Shown here: positions 8,172-16,596 of the stretch, one piece after another
Numbering within the stretch: the first letter of the stretch is position 1
Layout: every line of letters starts with the position of its first letter
Assembly: GCF_900112425.1 (NCBI RefSeq)
Contig: NZ_FOLP01000002.1
Span: 62,001-126,000, forward strand
Length of the DNA stretch: 64,000 nucleotides
Source of the DNA: Variovorax sp. OK212
GTDB lineage: Bacteria > Pseudomonadota > Gammaproteobacteria > Burkholderiales > Burkholderiaceae_C
Direction: 5' to 3'
Position numbers and translations under genes: made by a program
Notes under the pieces: model-generated
The model's database searches: none
What the model saw: the letters and a program-made list of their open reading frames with translations, nothing else
Told to the model about the DNA's origin: nothing

Positions 8172-8834
8172 ATGAAGGCCCCCAAGGACCCCACACCCCC
8201 CGCCGAAAGTCTCGAACCCCGCTCGCGAGACGCCGACCGCTCGCAGCTCGCCATCCTCGCGTCGGCGCGCGACGAGTTCTCCGCGCGCGGCCTCGCCGGC
8301 GCGCGCATGGACAGCATCGCCGAGCGCGCGGGCCTCAACAAGCGGCTCATCTACTACTACTTCGGCAGCAAGGACGACCTGTTCCTTGCCGTGCTGGAGC
8401 GCGTGTACGCCGACATCCGCGCGGCCGAGCAGCGCCTGCACCTCGACGAGATCGAGCCTGTCGAGGCCATCCGCCAGCTGGTGTCGTTCACCTGGCACTA
8501 CTACCTGGAGCACCCCGAGTTCATCACGCTGCTCAACAGCGAGAACCTGCACGGCGCGGCGCACCTGAAGCGCTCCGAGCGCATCCAGGAGATGAACTCG
8601 CCGCTGGTGCAGCTGCTGGACACCGTGCTGGAGCGCGGCAAGAGAGACAACCTCTTTCGCGCCGGCGTCGACCCGGTGCAGCTGTACATCTCCATCGCGT
8701 CGCTCTGCTACTTCTACCTCTCGAACAACCACACGCTGTCGGCCATCTTCGGGCGCGACCTGCGGGCACCCAAGGCGATGGCGCAACGCCTCTCGCACAT
8801 GACCGACCTCGTGCTGGGCTACGTCCTGCACTGA
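8172..8834 (+). CDS. TetR-family transcriptional regulator
   Basis: 220 residues. The N-terminal helix-turn-helix is canonical (ILASARDEFSARGLAGARMD, then IAERAGLNKRLIYYYFGSKDDLFLAVLE). The C-terminal half is an all-helical ligand domain of the kind seen in TetR proteins near catabolic operons. A palindrome overlaps its own leader and a second copy precedes the large transport/catabolism cluster at 9009, so it probably represses itself, the divergent ThDP enzyme and that cluster (inference). The inducer is unknown. Confidence 0.9.
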   Translation: MKAPKDPTPPAESLEPRSRDADRSQLAILASARDEFSARGLAGARMDSIAERAGLNKRLIYYYFGSKDDLFLAVLERVYADIRAAEQRLHLDEIEPVEAIRQLVSFTWHYYLEHPEFITLLNSENLHGAAHLKRSERIQEMNSPLVQLLDTVLERGKRDNLFRAGVDPVQLYISIASLCYFYLSNNHTLSAIFGRDLRAPKAMAQRLSHMTDLVLGYVLH

Positions 8835-8841
8835 CCGGCAC

Positions 8842-8860
8842 GCGCCCCGCTCCGGGGCGC
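8842..8860 (+). terminator. Hairpin after the TetR gene
   Basis: GCGCCCCG-CTC-CGGGGCGC, an 8-bp perfect stem just after the TetR stop, followed by a pyrimidine-rich stretch with no clean T run. It may be a weak terminator isolating the next operon. Confidence 0.5.
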
Positions 8861-8948
8861 GCTCTCACCTCCCTTCTCTCTTTCGCTCTCCGGGTATTCA
8901 CTAGGCAGCCGCCGTTGACGCTGCGGCGCAGCCGTTCCTAAAATCGGT

Positions 8949-8968
8949 AATTCACTCATTGGTGAATT
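8949..8968. promoter_or_regulatory. Putative TetR operator 2
   Basis: AATTCAC-tcattg-GTGAATT, a perfect 7-bp inverted repeat, 40 bases upstream of the TctC-like receptor start at 9009. It matches the site in front of the TetR gene. Confidence 0.6.
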
Positions 8969-9008
8969 GATCGATCAAGAAAGCGGCCCGGCCGCGCGGA
9001 GACAAGAC

Positions 9009-10019
9009 TTGAAGCCCTTTGCAAAAACCGCCAGCACAGGACGCACCGCCGTCCTTGCCTCGCTGACCTGCATCGCCGCCGTGCTCTCGGCCCTGCCGGG
9101 CCTCGCCGCCGCGCAGTCCGGCTACCCGACCAAGCCGATCCGCGTGATCGTTCCGTTCGCTGCCGGCAGCACCACCGACATCATTGCCCGCGCCATCACC
9201 GACAAGATGAGCGTCAGCATGGGCCAGACGCTGGTCATCGACAACCGCGGCGGCGCCAGCGGCACCATCGGCCAGCAGGCGGTGGCCACCGCCGCGGCCG
9301 ACGGCTACACGGTGATGATCCATTCGTCGTCGCACACGGTGAGCCCTTCCACCTTCGCCAAGCTGCCCTTCGACACGGTGCACGACTTCGCGGGCGTCAC
9401 GCCCATCTCGTCGCTGCCCAACGCGTTGGTGATCTCGCCCGGCAAGAACATCAAGACCCTGCCGCAGCTGCTGGCCGCGGCGCGCGCCAAGCCCGGCAGC
9501 ATGAATTTCGCTTCCGCCGGCCAGGGCAGCGCCACGCACCTGAACGCCGAGAAGTTCAAGATGGCCGCGAAGATCGATGCGACCAACATTCCCTTCAAGG
9601 GATCGGGCGAGGCCGTCACCGAGGTGCTCTCGGGCCGCGTCGACTACTACTTCTCGCCCATTGCGCCGGTCATCGGCCAGATCAAGGAAGGCCAGCTGCT
9701 GGCGCTGGCGGTGGGTTCGCCCAAGCGCGCCGCCGCCCTGCCCGACGTGCCCACCACCACCGAGGCCGGCGTGCCCGGCTCGGAGTTCAACTTCTGGATC
9801 GGGATGATGGCGCCCGCCAAGACGCCGCGCGACATCGTCGACCGCCTGAACGCCGAAGTGGCGAAGGCGCTGGCCACGCCCGAGGTGAAGGAGCGCTTCG
9901 CCAAGCTCGGCGCCGACCCCTGGACGCTCAAGCCCGCGCAGTTCGACGCCTACATCAAGGAAGAGATCGCGAGCAACGCCGAACTCGTGAAGGCCGCCGG
10001 CCTCTCCGTCCCGCAGTAA
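9009..10019 (+). CDS. TctC/Bug-family tripartite tricarboxylate receptor
   Basis: 336 residues. A signal peptide (residues about 1-33, ending LPGLAAAQ) precedes the mature TctC/Bug domain starting YPTKPIRVIVPFAAGS. The IVPFAAGSTTDIIAR and NRGGASGTIG blocks are typical. These periplasmic proteins bind carboxylates or related small molecules. No TctA or TctB membrane partner is adjacent; instead an ABC transporter follows. I chose a TTG start at 9009 because GGAG lies seven bases upstream; an in-frame TTG at 8967 has no such site and overlaps the operator. Confidence 0.87.
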   Translation: MKPFAKTASTGRTAVLASLTCIAAVLSALPGLAAAQSGYPTKPIRVIVPFAAGSTTDIIARAITDKMSVSMGQTLVIDNRGGASGTIGQQAVATAAADGYTVMIHSSSHTVSPSTFAKLPFDTVHDFAGVTPISSLPNALVISPGKNIKTLPQLLAAARAKPGSMNFASAGQGSATHLNAEKFKMAAKIDATNIPFKGSGEAVTEVLSGRVDYYFSPIAPVIGQIKEGQLLALAVGSPKRAAALPDVPTTTEAGVPGSEFNFWIGMMAPAKTPRDIVDRLNAEVAKALATPEVKERFAKLGADPWTLKPAQFDAYIKEEIASNAELVKAAGLSVPQ

Positions 10020-10058
10020 GCACACAGCCCCCCCAAGAAGAAAGCCCCGGTCCCCGCC

Positions 10059-10832
10059 ATGCTCCGCAAGCTCCTGCTCTCCCCGGCCCTGCGCCCGTTC
10101 ATCCTCATCTTGCTGCTGCTGGTGCTGTGGGACCTGGCGATCCGTCTCTTCAGGATCCCGGCCTACCTCGTCCCCCCGCCGTGGGAGGTGGTGAAGCAGC
10201 TGGTGGCCGAATGGCCGCGCCTTTTGGCCGAAAGCTGGAAGACCACGCTCGCCACGCTGGGCGGCTTCGGCCTGACGATCCTGATCGGCATTCCGATGGC
10301 GATGGTCATCGCCTACTCGCGCGTGGTGGAATCGTACGTGTACCCGCTGCTGGTGTTCTCGCAGAGCATTCCCAAGGTGGCGATTGCGCCGCTGTTCGTG
10401 GTGTGGTTCGGCTTCGGCATCTTCCCGAAGGTCATCAGTGCCTTCCTGCTGGGCTTCTTCCCGGTGGTGGTGTCCACGGTGATGGGCTTCAAGTCGGTCG
10501 AGCCCGACATGCTCGACCTCTCGCGCTCCATGGGCGCGAGCCGGCTGCAGACCTTCTTCAAGATCAGCCTGCCGCAAGCGCTGCCGCAGATCTTCAGCGG
10601 CCTGAAGGTGTCGGTCACGCTGGCCGTGGTGGGCGCGGTGGTCGGTGAATTCGTCGGCTCCAACTCGGGCATCGGCTACGTGCTGCAGGTGGCCAACGGC
10701 AACTTCGACCTGCCCCTGATGTTCGCCGCGCTGGTCGTGCTGTCGAGCATCGGCGTGATCCTGTTCGTGGCCGTCGACCTGGTCGAGCGCGTGATGATTC
10801 CCTGGCACGCCTCGCAGCGCCACGCCCACTGA
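10059..10832 (+). CDS. ABC transporter permease, SsuC/TauC type
   Basis: 257 residues with about six transmembrane helices and a typical permease EAA-like loop (MLDLSRSMGASRLQTFFKISLPQALPQIFSGLK). It belongs to the taurine/nitrate/thiamine-precursor permease family of the inner membrane. It lies between the TctC-like receptor and an NMT1-type receptor, 39 bp after the former. Together with the receptor at 10887 and ATPase at 11955 it makes a complete importer. Confidence 0.92.
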   Translation: MLRKLLLSPALRPFILILLLLVLWDLAIRLFRIPAYLVPPPWEVVKQLVAEWPRLLAESWKTTLATLGGFGLTILIGIPMAMVIAYSRVVESYVYPLLVFSQSIPKVAIAPLFVVWFGFGIFPKVISAFLLGFFPVVVSTVMGFKSVEPDMLDLSRSMGASRLQTFFKISLPQALPQIFSGLKVSVTLAVVGAVVGEFVGSNSGIGYVLQVANGNFDLPLMFAALVVLSSIGVILFVAVDLVERVMIPWHASQRHAH

Positions 10833-10886
10833 GTTCCTCCCCGTTTCAAGTTCCTTCGCAAAGCCAACAACTCCTGGAGACAAACC

Positions 10887-11897
10887 ATGAAGAAACTGCT
10901 TCCGTCGCTGCTCGCCGTCGCGGCCCTGGCCACACTCACCACCTTCGCCGTCGCACCTGCCCACGCCCAGGCTGAAAAGCCCAAGGACAAGGTCACGCTG
11001 ATGCTCAACTGGTACCTGTACAGCGAGCACGCGCCCTTCTTCCTGGGCAAGGAAAAAGGCTTCTACGCCGAGGAAGGCATCGACCTCGACATCCAGGAAG
11101 GCCGCGGCTCCGCCGTCACCGCGCAGGCGGTGGCCGCCAAGTCGGCGACCTTCGGCTACATCGACGTCACCACCATGATCAAGGCCGCCGCCAAGGGCGC
11201 GCCGCTGAAGTCGACCGGCGTGCTGTTCCAGGTGAGCCCGATGTCGGTCATGGGTTTCTCCGAGAAGAACATCAAGACGCCCAAGGACATCGTCGGCAAG
11301 ACCGTGGCCGTGACACCGGGCGACTCCATGTCGCAGATGTGGCCGCTGTTCCTGAAGGTCAACAACATCACCGCCGACCAGGTGAAGATCGTCTCGGGCG
11401 ACGGCCAGACCAAGCTCAATGCCGTGACCAACGGCCAGGCCGACCTGCTGCTGGGCTACGTGATGGACCAGGCCATCAAGCTGCAGGACGCCACGGGCAA
11501 GCCGGTGACGCCCATCCGCTTCGCCGACTCGGGCGTGAACCAGATCAGCTCCGGGATCATCACCAACAAGAACCTGCTGACCGAGAACCCCGACCTGGTG
11601 AAGCGCTTCATGCGCGCGTCCACCAAGGCCGCCGAAGCCGCCGAGAAGAGCCCCGAAGCCGCGGTCGACGCCATGCTGAAGGCCAACGCCAAGGCCGGTG
11701 TGCGCGACACGCTGATCGTGGGCATGAAGCAGAGCGTGGCGCTTTATCACACGAAGGAAACGGCCAACCAACGCCCGTACCGCGTGAGCATGAAGAACGT
11801 GAGCGACTCGCTCGACCTGCTGGTGCAGTACGGCGGCATGGACGCATCGACGCGCGGCAAGCCCGAAGACTACGTGACGCTCGACTTTCTTCCCTGA
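10887..11897 (+). CDS. ABC transporter substrate-binding protein, NMT1/THI5-like
   Basis: 336 residues. The signal peptide (MKKLLPSLLAVAALATLTTF, ending in APAHAQ) precedes an NMT1/THI5-like periplasmic domain: VTLMLNWYLYSEHAPFF, then GKEKGFYAEEGIDLDI. The family binds pyrimidines, sulfonates, aromatic acids and similar. CTGGAG lies before the ATG. The substrate is likely the compound degraded by the downstream enzymes (inference). Confidence 0.92.
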   Translation: MKKLLPSLLAVAALATLTTFAVAPAHAQAEKPKDKVTLMLNWYLYSEHAPFFLGKEKGFYAEEGIDLDIQEGRGSAVTAQAVAAKSATFGYIDVTTMIKAAAKGAPLKSTGVLFQVSPMSVMGFSEKNIKTPKDIVGKTVAVTPGDSMSQMWPLFLKVNNITADQVKIVSGDGQTKLNAVTNGQADLLLGYVMDQAIKLQDATGKPVTPIRFADSGVNQISSGIITNKNLLTENPDLVKRFMRASTKAAEAAEKSPEAAVDAMLKANAKAGVRDTLIVGMKQSVALYHTKETANQRPYRVSMKNVSDSLDLLVQYGGMDASTRGKPEDYVTLDFLP

Positions 11898-11954
11898 TCG
11901 CCTGCCGCCATCCTGAACCCGCGCGCTCCCTGCCTGTCACCTCTCACGCATTCC

Positions 11955-12734
11955 ATGTCCCAAGTCAACCTGATCGAAGCGCGCGGCGTCTCGAAGATCT
12001 ACCCCAGCAAGGACGGCCCGGTCGAGTCGCTCAAGCCGCTCGACTTCGCCATCGCGCAAGGCGAGTTCGTCTCCGTCGTCGGCCCTTCGGGCTGCGGCAA
12101 GAGCACGCTGCTGAAGATGGTGGCGGGCCTGCTGCCCATCAGCGGCGGCAGCCTCACGCTGGCGGGCAAGCCGATCGTCGGCCCGCAGAAGGACGTGGGC
12201 ATCGTGTTCCAGAGCGCGGTGCTGCTGCCCTGGCGCAGCGTGGAAGACAACATCCTGCTGCAGGCCGAAATGCGCCACCTGCCCAAGGAAGCGTCGCGCA
12301 ACCGCGCGCGCGAGCTGATGGCCATGGCCGGCCTGAAGGGCTTCGAGGGCAAGTACCCCTGGCAGCTGTCGGGCGGCATGCAGCAACGCGCGTCGATCTG
12401 CCGCGCGCTGCTGCACGACCCGTCGGTGCTGCTGATGGACGAGCCCTTCGGCGCGCTCGACGCCATGACGCGCGAGAAGATGAACCTGGAGCTGCAGCGC
12501 ATCTGGATGGCGTCGAAGAAGACGGTGATGCTCATCACCCACAGCATTCCGGAAGCCATCTTCCTGTCGGACCGCGTGATCGTGATGAGCGAGCGGCCAG
12601 GCTCCATCGCGGCGGTGTACGACATCGACCTGCCGCGCGCCCGCACGCTCGACATGATGGCCTCGCCGGAGTTCGGCGCGTACACGAAGCTGGTGCGCGC
12701 GCATTTCTTCTCCCAAGGCATCCTGGACCACTGA
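11955..12734 (+). CDS. ABC transporter ATPase, SsuB/TauB type
   Basis: 259 residues with Walker A GPSGCGKST, a Q loop (VFQSAVLLPWRSVEDN), signature LSGGMQQR, Walker B VLLMDEPFGALD and the H-loop in LITHSIPEA. It energises the permease encoded at 10059. The last codon is followed after 11 bases by the enolase-superfamily gene, so transport and catabolism are one transcription unit. Confidence 0.94.
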   Translation: MSQVNLIEARGVSKIYPSKDGPVESLKPLDFAIAQGEFVSVVGPSGCGKSTLLKMVAGLLPISGGSLTLAGKPIVGPQKDVGIVFQSAVLLPWRSVEDNILLQAEMRHLPKEASRNRARELMAMAGLKGFEGKYPWQLSGGMQQRASICRALLHDPSVLLMDEPFGALDAMTREKMNLELQRIWMASKKTVMLITHSIPEAIFLSDRVIVMSERPGSIAAVYDIDLPRARTLDMMASPEFGAYTKLVRAHFFSQGILDH

Positions 12735-12745
12735 GGGCACCGGCC

Positions 12746-14176
12746 ATGGACGCGACCCGTTTTCACGTCGAGGAGATCCGCTTTGCCGAGCGCAACGTGG
12801 CGCTGCGGCTGCCGTTTCGCTTCGGCGCCGCCACCGTCACGGCCTGCCCGCAGGTCTATGTGAAGGCGCGCATCCGCCTGGCCGACGGCCGCACGGCCGA
12901 GGGCTGCGCCGCCGAGATGATGATTCCCAAGTGGTTCGACAAGAACCCCGCGCTCACCAACGAACAGAACTTCGAGCAACTGCGCTTCGCCCTGCGCGAT
13001 GCGCGCGAGGCCTACACCGCCGAGCCCGACGCGCAGACCGCGTGGACGCACTTCGCCTCCAACTACGCCGCGCTGCAGTCGCGCGCCAAGGCCAAGGGGC
13101 TGCAACCGCTGGTGGCCAGCTACGGCCCGGCGCTGATCGACCGCGCCCTGCTCGACGCGCTGTGCCTGCACAAGGGCGTGGGCTTTGCGGCGGCGATGAG
13201 CAGCAACCTGAGCGGCATCGACATCGCGGGCAGCGGCCTGGCCGACGACCTCGCCGGCTTCGACATGCCCGCCTTCCTGGCAAAGCAGTCGCCGCGCACG
13301 CGCATTGCCGCGCGCCACACGGTGGGGCTGGCCGATGCCATCGACGACGGCGAAGCGCTGCCCGACGCCCCCGCCGACGGCCTGCCCGCCACGCTGGCGG
13401 GCGCCGTGCGCCGCTACGGCCTCACGCATTTCAAGCTCAAGCTGTGCGGCAACACCGCGCAGGACATCGACCGGCTGCAGCGCATTGCCCGCGTCATCGA
13501 CGGCCACGCCCAGCTCGTGACGCTCGACGGCAACGAGCAGTACGCCGACGCCGGCGACTTCGCCGTCTTTCTCGACCGCATGCTGTCCACGCCCGTGCTG
13601 TGGAAGCTAGCGCAGAAGACGGTGTTCGTCGAGCAGCCCATTCGCCGTGATGCGGCGCTGCAGCGCGACGTGTCCGCGCTGGGCAAGCGCATTCCGCTGC
13701 TCATCGACGAGTCCGACGCCACGCTCGACGCCTTCGTGCAGGCCCGCGCACTGGGCTACACAGGCGTGTCGAGCAAGAGCTGCAAGGGCTTCTACAAGTC
13801 GGTGATCAATGCCGCGCGTTGCGCGCAGTGGAACGCAGGCAGCGAAACGCCGCGCTACTTCCTCTCCGGCGAAGACCTCACCATGCAGGCCGGCATCGGC
13901 GTGCAGCAAGACCTGGCGCTGGTCGCCTGGCTCGGGCTGTCGCACGTGGAGCGCAACGGCCACCACTACGTGAACGGCCTGGCCGCAGCGCCAGAGGCCG
14001 AGCAGCAGGCCCTGCTGAAGGCCCACCCGGGCCTGTACGAACCGAGCGACGGCGCCGTGCGCCTCGCCATCCGCGAAGGGCAGCTCGACCTGTCCTCGCT
14101 CGCCGATGCACCTGGCTTCGCCACCGGCAAGCCGGGCGCCGGCATCTCGTGGGACGCCATGCGTTCCGTCTACTGA
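12746..14176 (+). CDS. Enolase-superfamily enzyme (mandelate racemase/muconate lactonizing-like)
   Basis: 476 residues. Despite weak resemblance to named members, the superfamily catalytic layout is visible: a KLK pair in HFKLKL (K230, K232), metal ligands in LDGNEQY (D261), FVEQPI (E296) and LIDESD (D321/E322), and a C-terminal lysine motif SSKSCKG (K344/K347). This fits proton abstraction next to a carboxylate, so a sugar-acid dehydratase, racemase or cycloisomerase. It is longer than typical members, with extra sequence at residues 60-120. It lies directly after the ATPase and 50 bp before the oxidoreductase. Confidence 0.8.
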   Translation: MDATRFHVEEIRFAERNVALRLPFRFGAATVTACPQVYVKARIRLADGRTAEGCAAEMMIPKWFDKNPALTNEQNFEQLRFALRDAREAYTAEPDAQTAWTHFASNYAALQSRAKAKGLQPLVASYGPALIDRALLDALCLHKGVGFAAAMSSNLSGIDIAGSGLADDLAGFDMPAFLAKQSPRTRIAARHTVGLADAIDDGEALPDAPADGLPATLAGAVRRYGLTHFKLKLCGNTAQDIDRLQRIARVIDGHAQLVTLDGNEQYADAGDFAVFLDRMLSTPVLWKLAQKTVFVEQPIRRDAALQRDVSALGKRIPLLIDESDATLDAFVQARALGYTGVSSKSCKGFYKSVINAARCAQWNAGSETPRYFLSGEDLTMQAGIGVQQDLALVAWLGLSHVERNGHHYVNGLAAAPEAEQQALLKAHPGLYEPSDGAVRLAIREGQLDLSSLADAPGFATGKPGAGISWDAMRSVY

Positions 14177-14226
14177 AGCACAGCTTCTCCCCGCCTTATC
14201 TCTCTCGCATCTCAAGGAAGAAAACG

Positions 14227-15390
14227 ATGGCCACCCAACGTCTCGGAATCATCATGCACGGCGTCACCGGCCGCATGGGCATGAACCAGCACCTGATCCG
14301 CTCCATCTGCGCCATTCGCGCGCAAGGCGGCGTGACGCTGTCGAACGGCGACAAGGTCATGCCCGACCCGATCCTCATCGGCCGCAACGCCGAGAAGATG
14401 GAGGCGCTGGCCAAGGCGCACAACATCGCACGCTGGGGCACCGACCTCGACAAGGCGCTGGAGAACAAGGACGACACCATCTTCTTCGACGCCGGCACCA
14501 CGCAGATGCGCCCCACCCTGCTGGCCAAGGCCATCCGCGCCGGCAAGCACGTGTACTGCGAGAAGCCGATTGCCACCAACCTGAACGAAGCCGTGGAAAT
14601 CGCGCGCCTGGCCGAAGGCTCGGGCCTGAAGCACGGCGCCGTGCAGGACAAGCTCTTCCTGCCCGGCCTGCGCAAGCTCGACATGCTGCGCCGCGCCGGC
14701 TTCTTCGGCCGCATGCTCAGCGTGCGCCTGGAGTTCGGCTACTGGGTGTTCGAGGGCGACCTGCAGCCCATCCAGCGCCCGAGCTGGAACTACCGCAAGG
14801 AAGACGGCGGCGGCATGATCCTGGACATGATGTGCCACTGGCGCTACGTGCTGGACAACCTGTTCGGCGAGGTGAAGTCGGTGTCGTGCATCGGCGCCAC
14901 GCACATTCCCAAGCGCTGGGATGAAGAAGGCAAGCCCTACGAGGCGACGGCCGACGACGCTGCCTACGCCACCTGCGAACTCACGGGCCACAACGGCGAG
15001 CCGGTCATCGCGCAGATCAACATGAGCTGGGCCACGCGCGTGCGCCGCGACGACCTCGTGACCTTCCATGTGGACGGCACCGACGGCTCGGCCGTGGCGG
15101 GCCTGTCGAGCTGCCGCGCCCAGTCGCGCGTGGCCACGCCGCGCCCGGTGTGGAACCCCGACGAGAAGCAGACCATGAACTTCCTCGACCAGTGGCAGGA
15201 AATTCCGGACTCGCAGGTCTACGACAACGGCTTCAAGATCCAGTGGGAGCACTTCATTCGCCACGTGGTCGAGAACGCCCCCTACCGCTGGACGCTGCCC
15301 GAAGGCGCCAAGGGCGTGCAGCTGGTCGAGGCCGCGCTCGAGTCGTGGCAGGACCGCCGCTGGGTCGACGTGCCCACGCTGAAGGTCTGA
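14227..15390 (+). CDS. Gfo/Idh/MocA-family oxidoreductase
   Basis: 387 residues. The N-terminal Rossmann fold has an atypical dinucleotide loop (IIMHGVTGRMGMNQ) and the family EKP motif (HVYCEKPIATNL). The C-terminal alpha/beta domain follows, with FGYWVFEGD. Members oxidise hydroxyl groups of sugars, inositols and glycosides using NAD(P). AAGGAAG precedes the ATG. It is the likely dehydrogenase step of the pathway encoded from 12.7 to 17.5 kb. Confidence 0.88.
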   Translation: MATQRLGIIMHGVTGRMGMNQHLIRSICAIRAQGGVTLSNGDKVMPDPILIGRNAEKMEALAKAHNIARWGTDLDKALENKDDTIFFDAGTTQMRPTLLAKAIRAGKHVYCEKPIATNLNEAVEIARLAEGSGLKHGAVQDKLFLPGLRKLDMLRRAGFFGRMLSVRLEFGYWVFEGDLQPIQRPSWNYRKEDGGGMILDMMCHWRYVLDNLFGEVKSVSCIGATHIPKRWDEEGKPYEATADDAAYATCELTGHNGEPVIAQINMSWATRVRRDDLVTFHVDGTDGSAVAGLSSCRAQSRVATPRPVWNPDEKQTMNFLDQWQEIPDSQVYDNGFKIQWEHFIRHVVENAPYRWTLPEGAKGVQLVEAALESWQDRRWVDVPTLKV

Positions 15391-15400
15391 GGCACACGCC

Positions 15401-16588
15401 ATGGCTCTTTCGCTGACCCTCCCCACCGCCGCCGGCACGCTCGCGCCGTACACGCTGCGCGGCACCACGCCCGCCAAGCCCGATGCGGGCGTGACCTTCA
15501 ACCGCATCGTCTACTCGGCCGCCCACGTCGTGGCCGACCCGCTCGCGGCCATCGACCCGTGGCTGCAGTGCGCGGTCGACTGGGACACCACCATCGCCTA
15601 CCGCCGCCACCTGTTCTCGCTGGGTCTGGGCGTGGCCGAGGCCATGGACACCGCGCAGCGCGGCATGGGGCTGGACTGGCCCACCTCGCTCGAGCTGATC
15701 CGCCGTTCGCTCGACGCCGCGAAAGACGTGCCCGGCGCGCTGGTCGCCTCGGGCTGCGGCACCGACCACCTGAACATCGACGACGTGAAGAGCGTCGACG
15801 ACGTGATTCGCGGCTACGAGGAGCAGATGGCCGCCATCGAGGCACTCGGCGGCAAGCTCATCGTCATGGCCAGCCGCGCGCTGGCCCGCGTGGCGAAGAG
15901 CCCGGCCGACTACGAGCGCGTGTACGACCGCATCCTGAGCCAGGCGAAGCAGCCGGTGGTGCTGCACTGGCTGGGCGACATGTTCGACCCGGCGCTGGCG
16001 GGCTACTGGGGCACGAAGGACGTCGACGCGGCCATGGACACCGCGCTGGGCATCATCGCGGCGCATCCCGACAAGGTCGACGGCATCAAGATCTCGCTGC
16101 TCGACAAGGACAAGGAAATCGCAATGCGCCGACGCCTGCCCAAGGGCGTACGGATGTACACGGGCGACGATTTCAACTACGCCGAGCTGATCGCGGGCGA
16201 CGGCTTCGGCGACGAGCCGACGCACGGCAAGAGCGATGCGCTGCTGGGCATCTTCGACGCCATCGCTCCCGCGGCCAGCGCTGCATTGGGCGCATTGGCC
16301 CAAGGCAACACCGAGAAGTTCCACGCGATCCTCGGCCCCACGGTGCCGCTGTCGCGCCACATCTTCGCGGCGCCCACGCGCTTCTACAAGACCGGCGTGG
16401 TGTTCATGGCCTGGCTCAACGGCCACCAGAAGCACTTCACCATGGTCGGCGGCCAGCAGAGCACACGCTCGCTGCCCCACTTCGCCGAACTGTTCCGGTT
16501 GGCCGACGCGGCCAACCTGCTGGAGCAGCCCGAGCTCGCGGTGCGGCGCATGAAGACGCTGCTGGCTTTGCACGGCGTCGAAGGCTGA
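15401..16588 (+). CDS. DUF993 family, dihydrodipicolinate synthase-like protein
   Basis: 395 residues with the DUF993 hallmarks: an N-terminal FNRIVYSAAHVVADP, the AMDTAQRGMGLDW segment, and a TIM-barrel body with KPVVLHWLGDMFDP-like and GIKISLLDKDKE strands. The domain is distantly related to DapA-type class I aldolases; the lysine in the GIKIS strand is a candidate Schiff-base residue (inference). No reaction is established for this family to my knowledge. The gene is 10 bp after the oxidoreductase and 8 bp before the next gene. Confidence 0.85.
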   Translation: MALSLTLPTAAGTLAPYTLRGTTPAKPDAGVTFNRIVYSAAHVVADPLAAIDPWLQCAVDWDTTIAYRRHLFSLGLGVAEAMDTAQRGMGLDWPTSLELIRRSLDAAKDVPGALVASGCGTDHLNIDDVKSVDDVIRGYEEQMAAIEALGGKLIVMASRALARVAKSPADYERVYDRILSQAKQPVVLHWLGDMFDPALAGYWGTKDVDAAMDTALGIIAAHPDKVDGIKISLLDKDKEIAMRRRLPKGVRMYTGDDFNYAELIAGDGFGDEPTHGKSDALLGIFDAIAPAASAALGALAQGNTEKFHAILGPTVPLSRHIFAAPTRFYKTGVVFMAWLNGHQKHFTMVGGQQSTRSLPHFAELFRLADAANLLEQPELAVRRMKTLLALHGVEG

Positions 16589-16596
16589 GGCAGGCC

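Noticed and set aside
8952..11771. A 939-codon minus-strand frame
   Set aside because: It is the antisense of the receptor and ABC transporter genes and shows no domain. It is a GC-bias artefact.
11339..12745. Long N-terminal extension of the enolase-superfamily frame
   Set aside because: It is out-of-frame reading of the receptor and ATPase genes. The family-like part starts at 12746.
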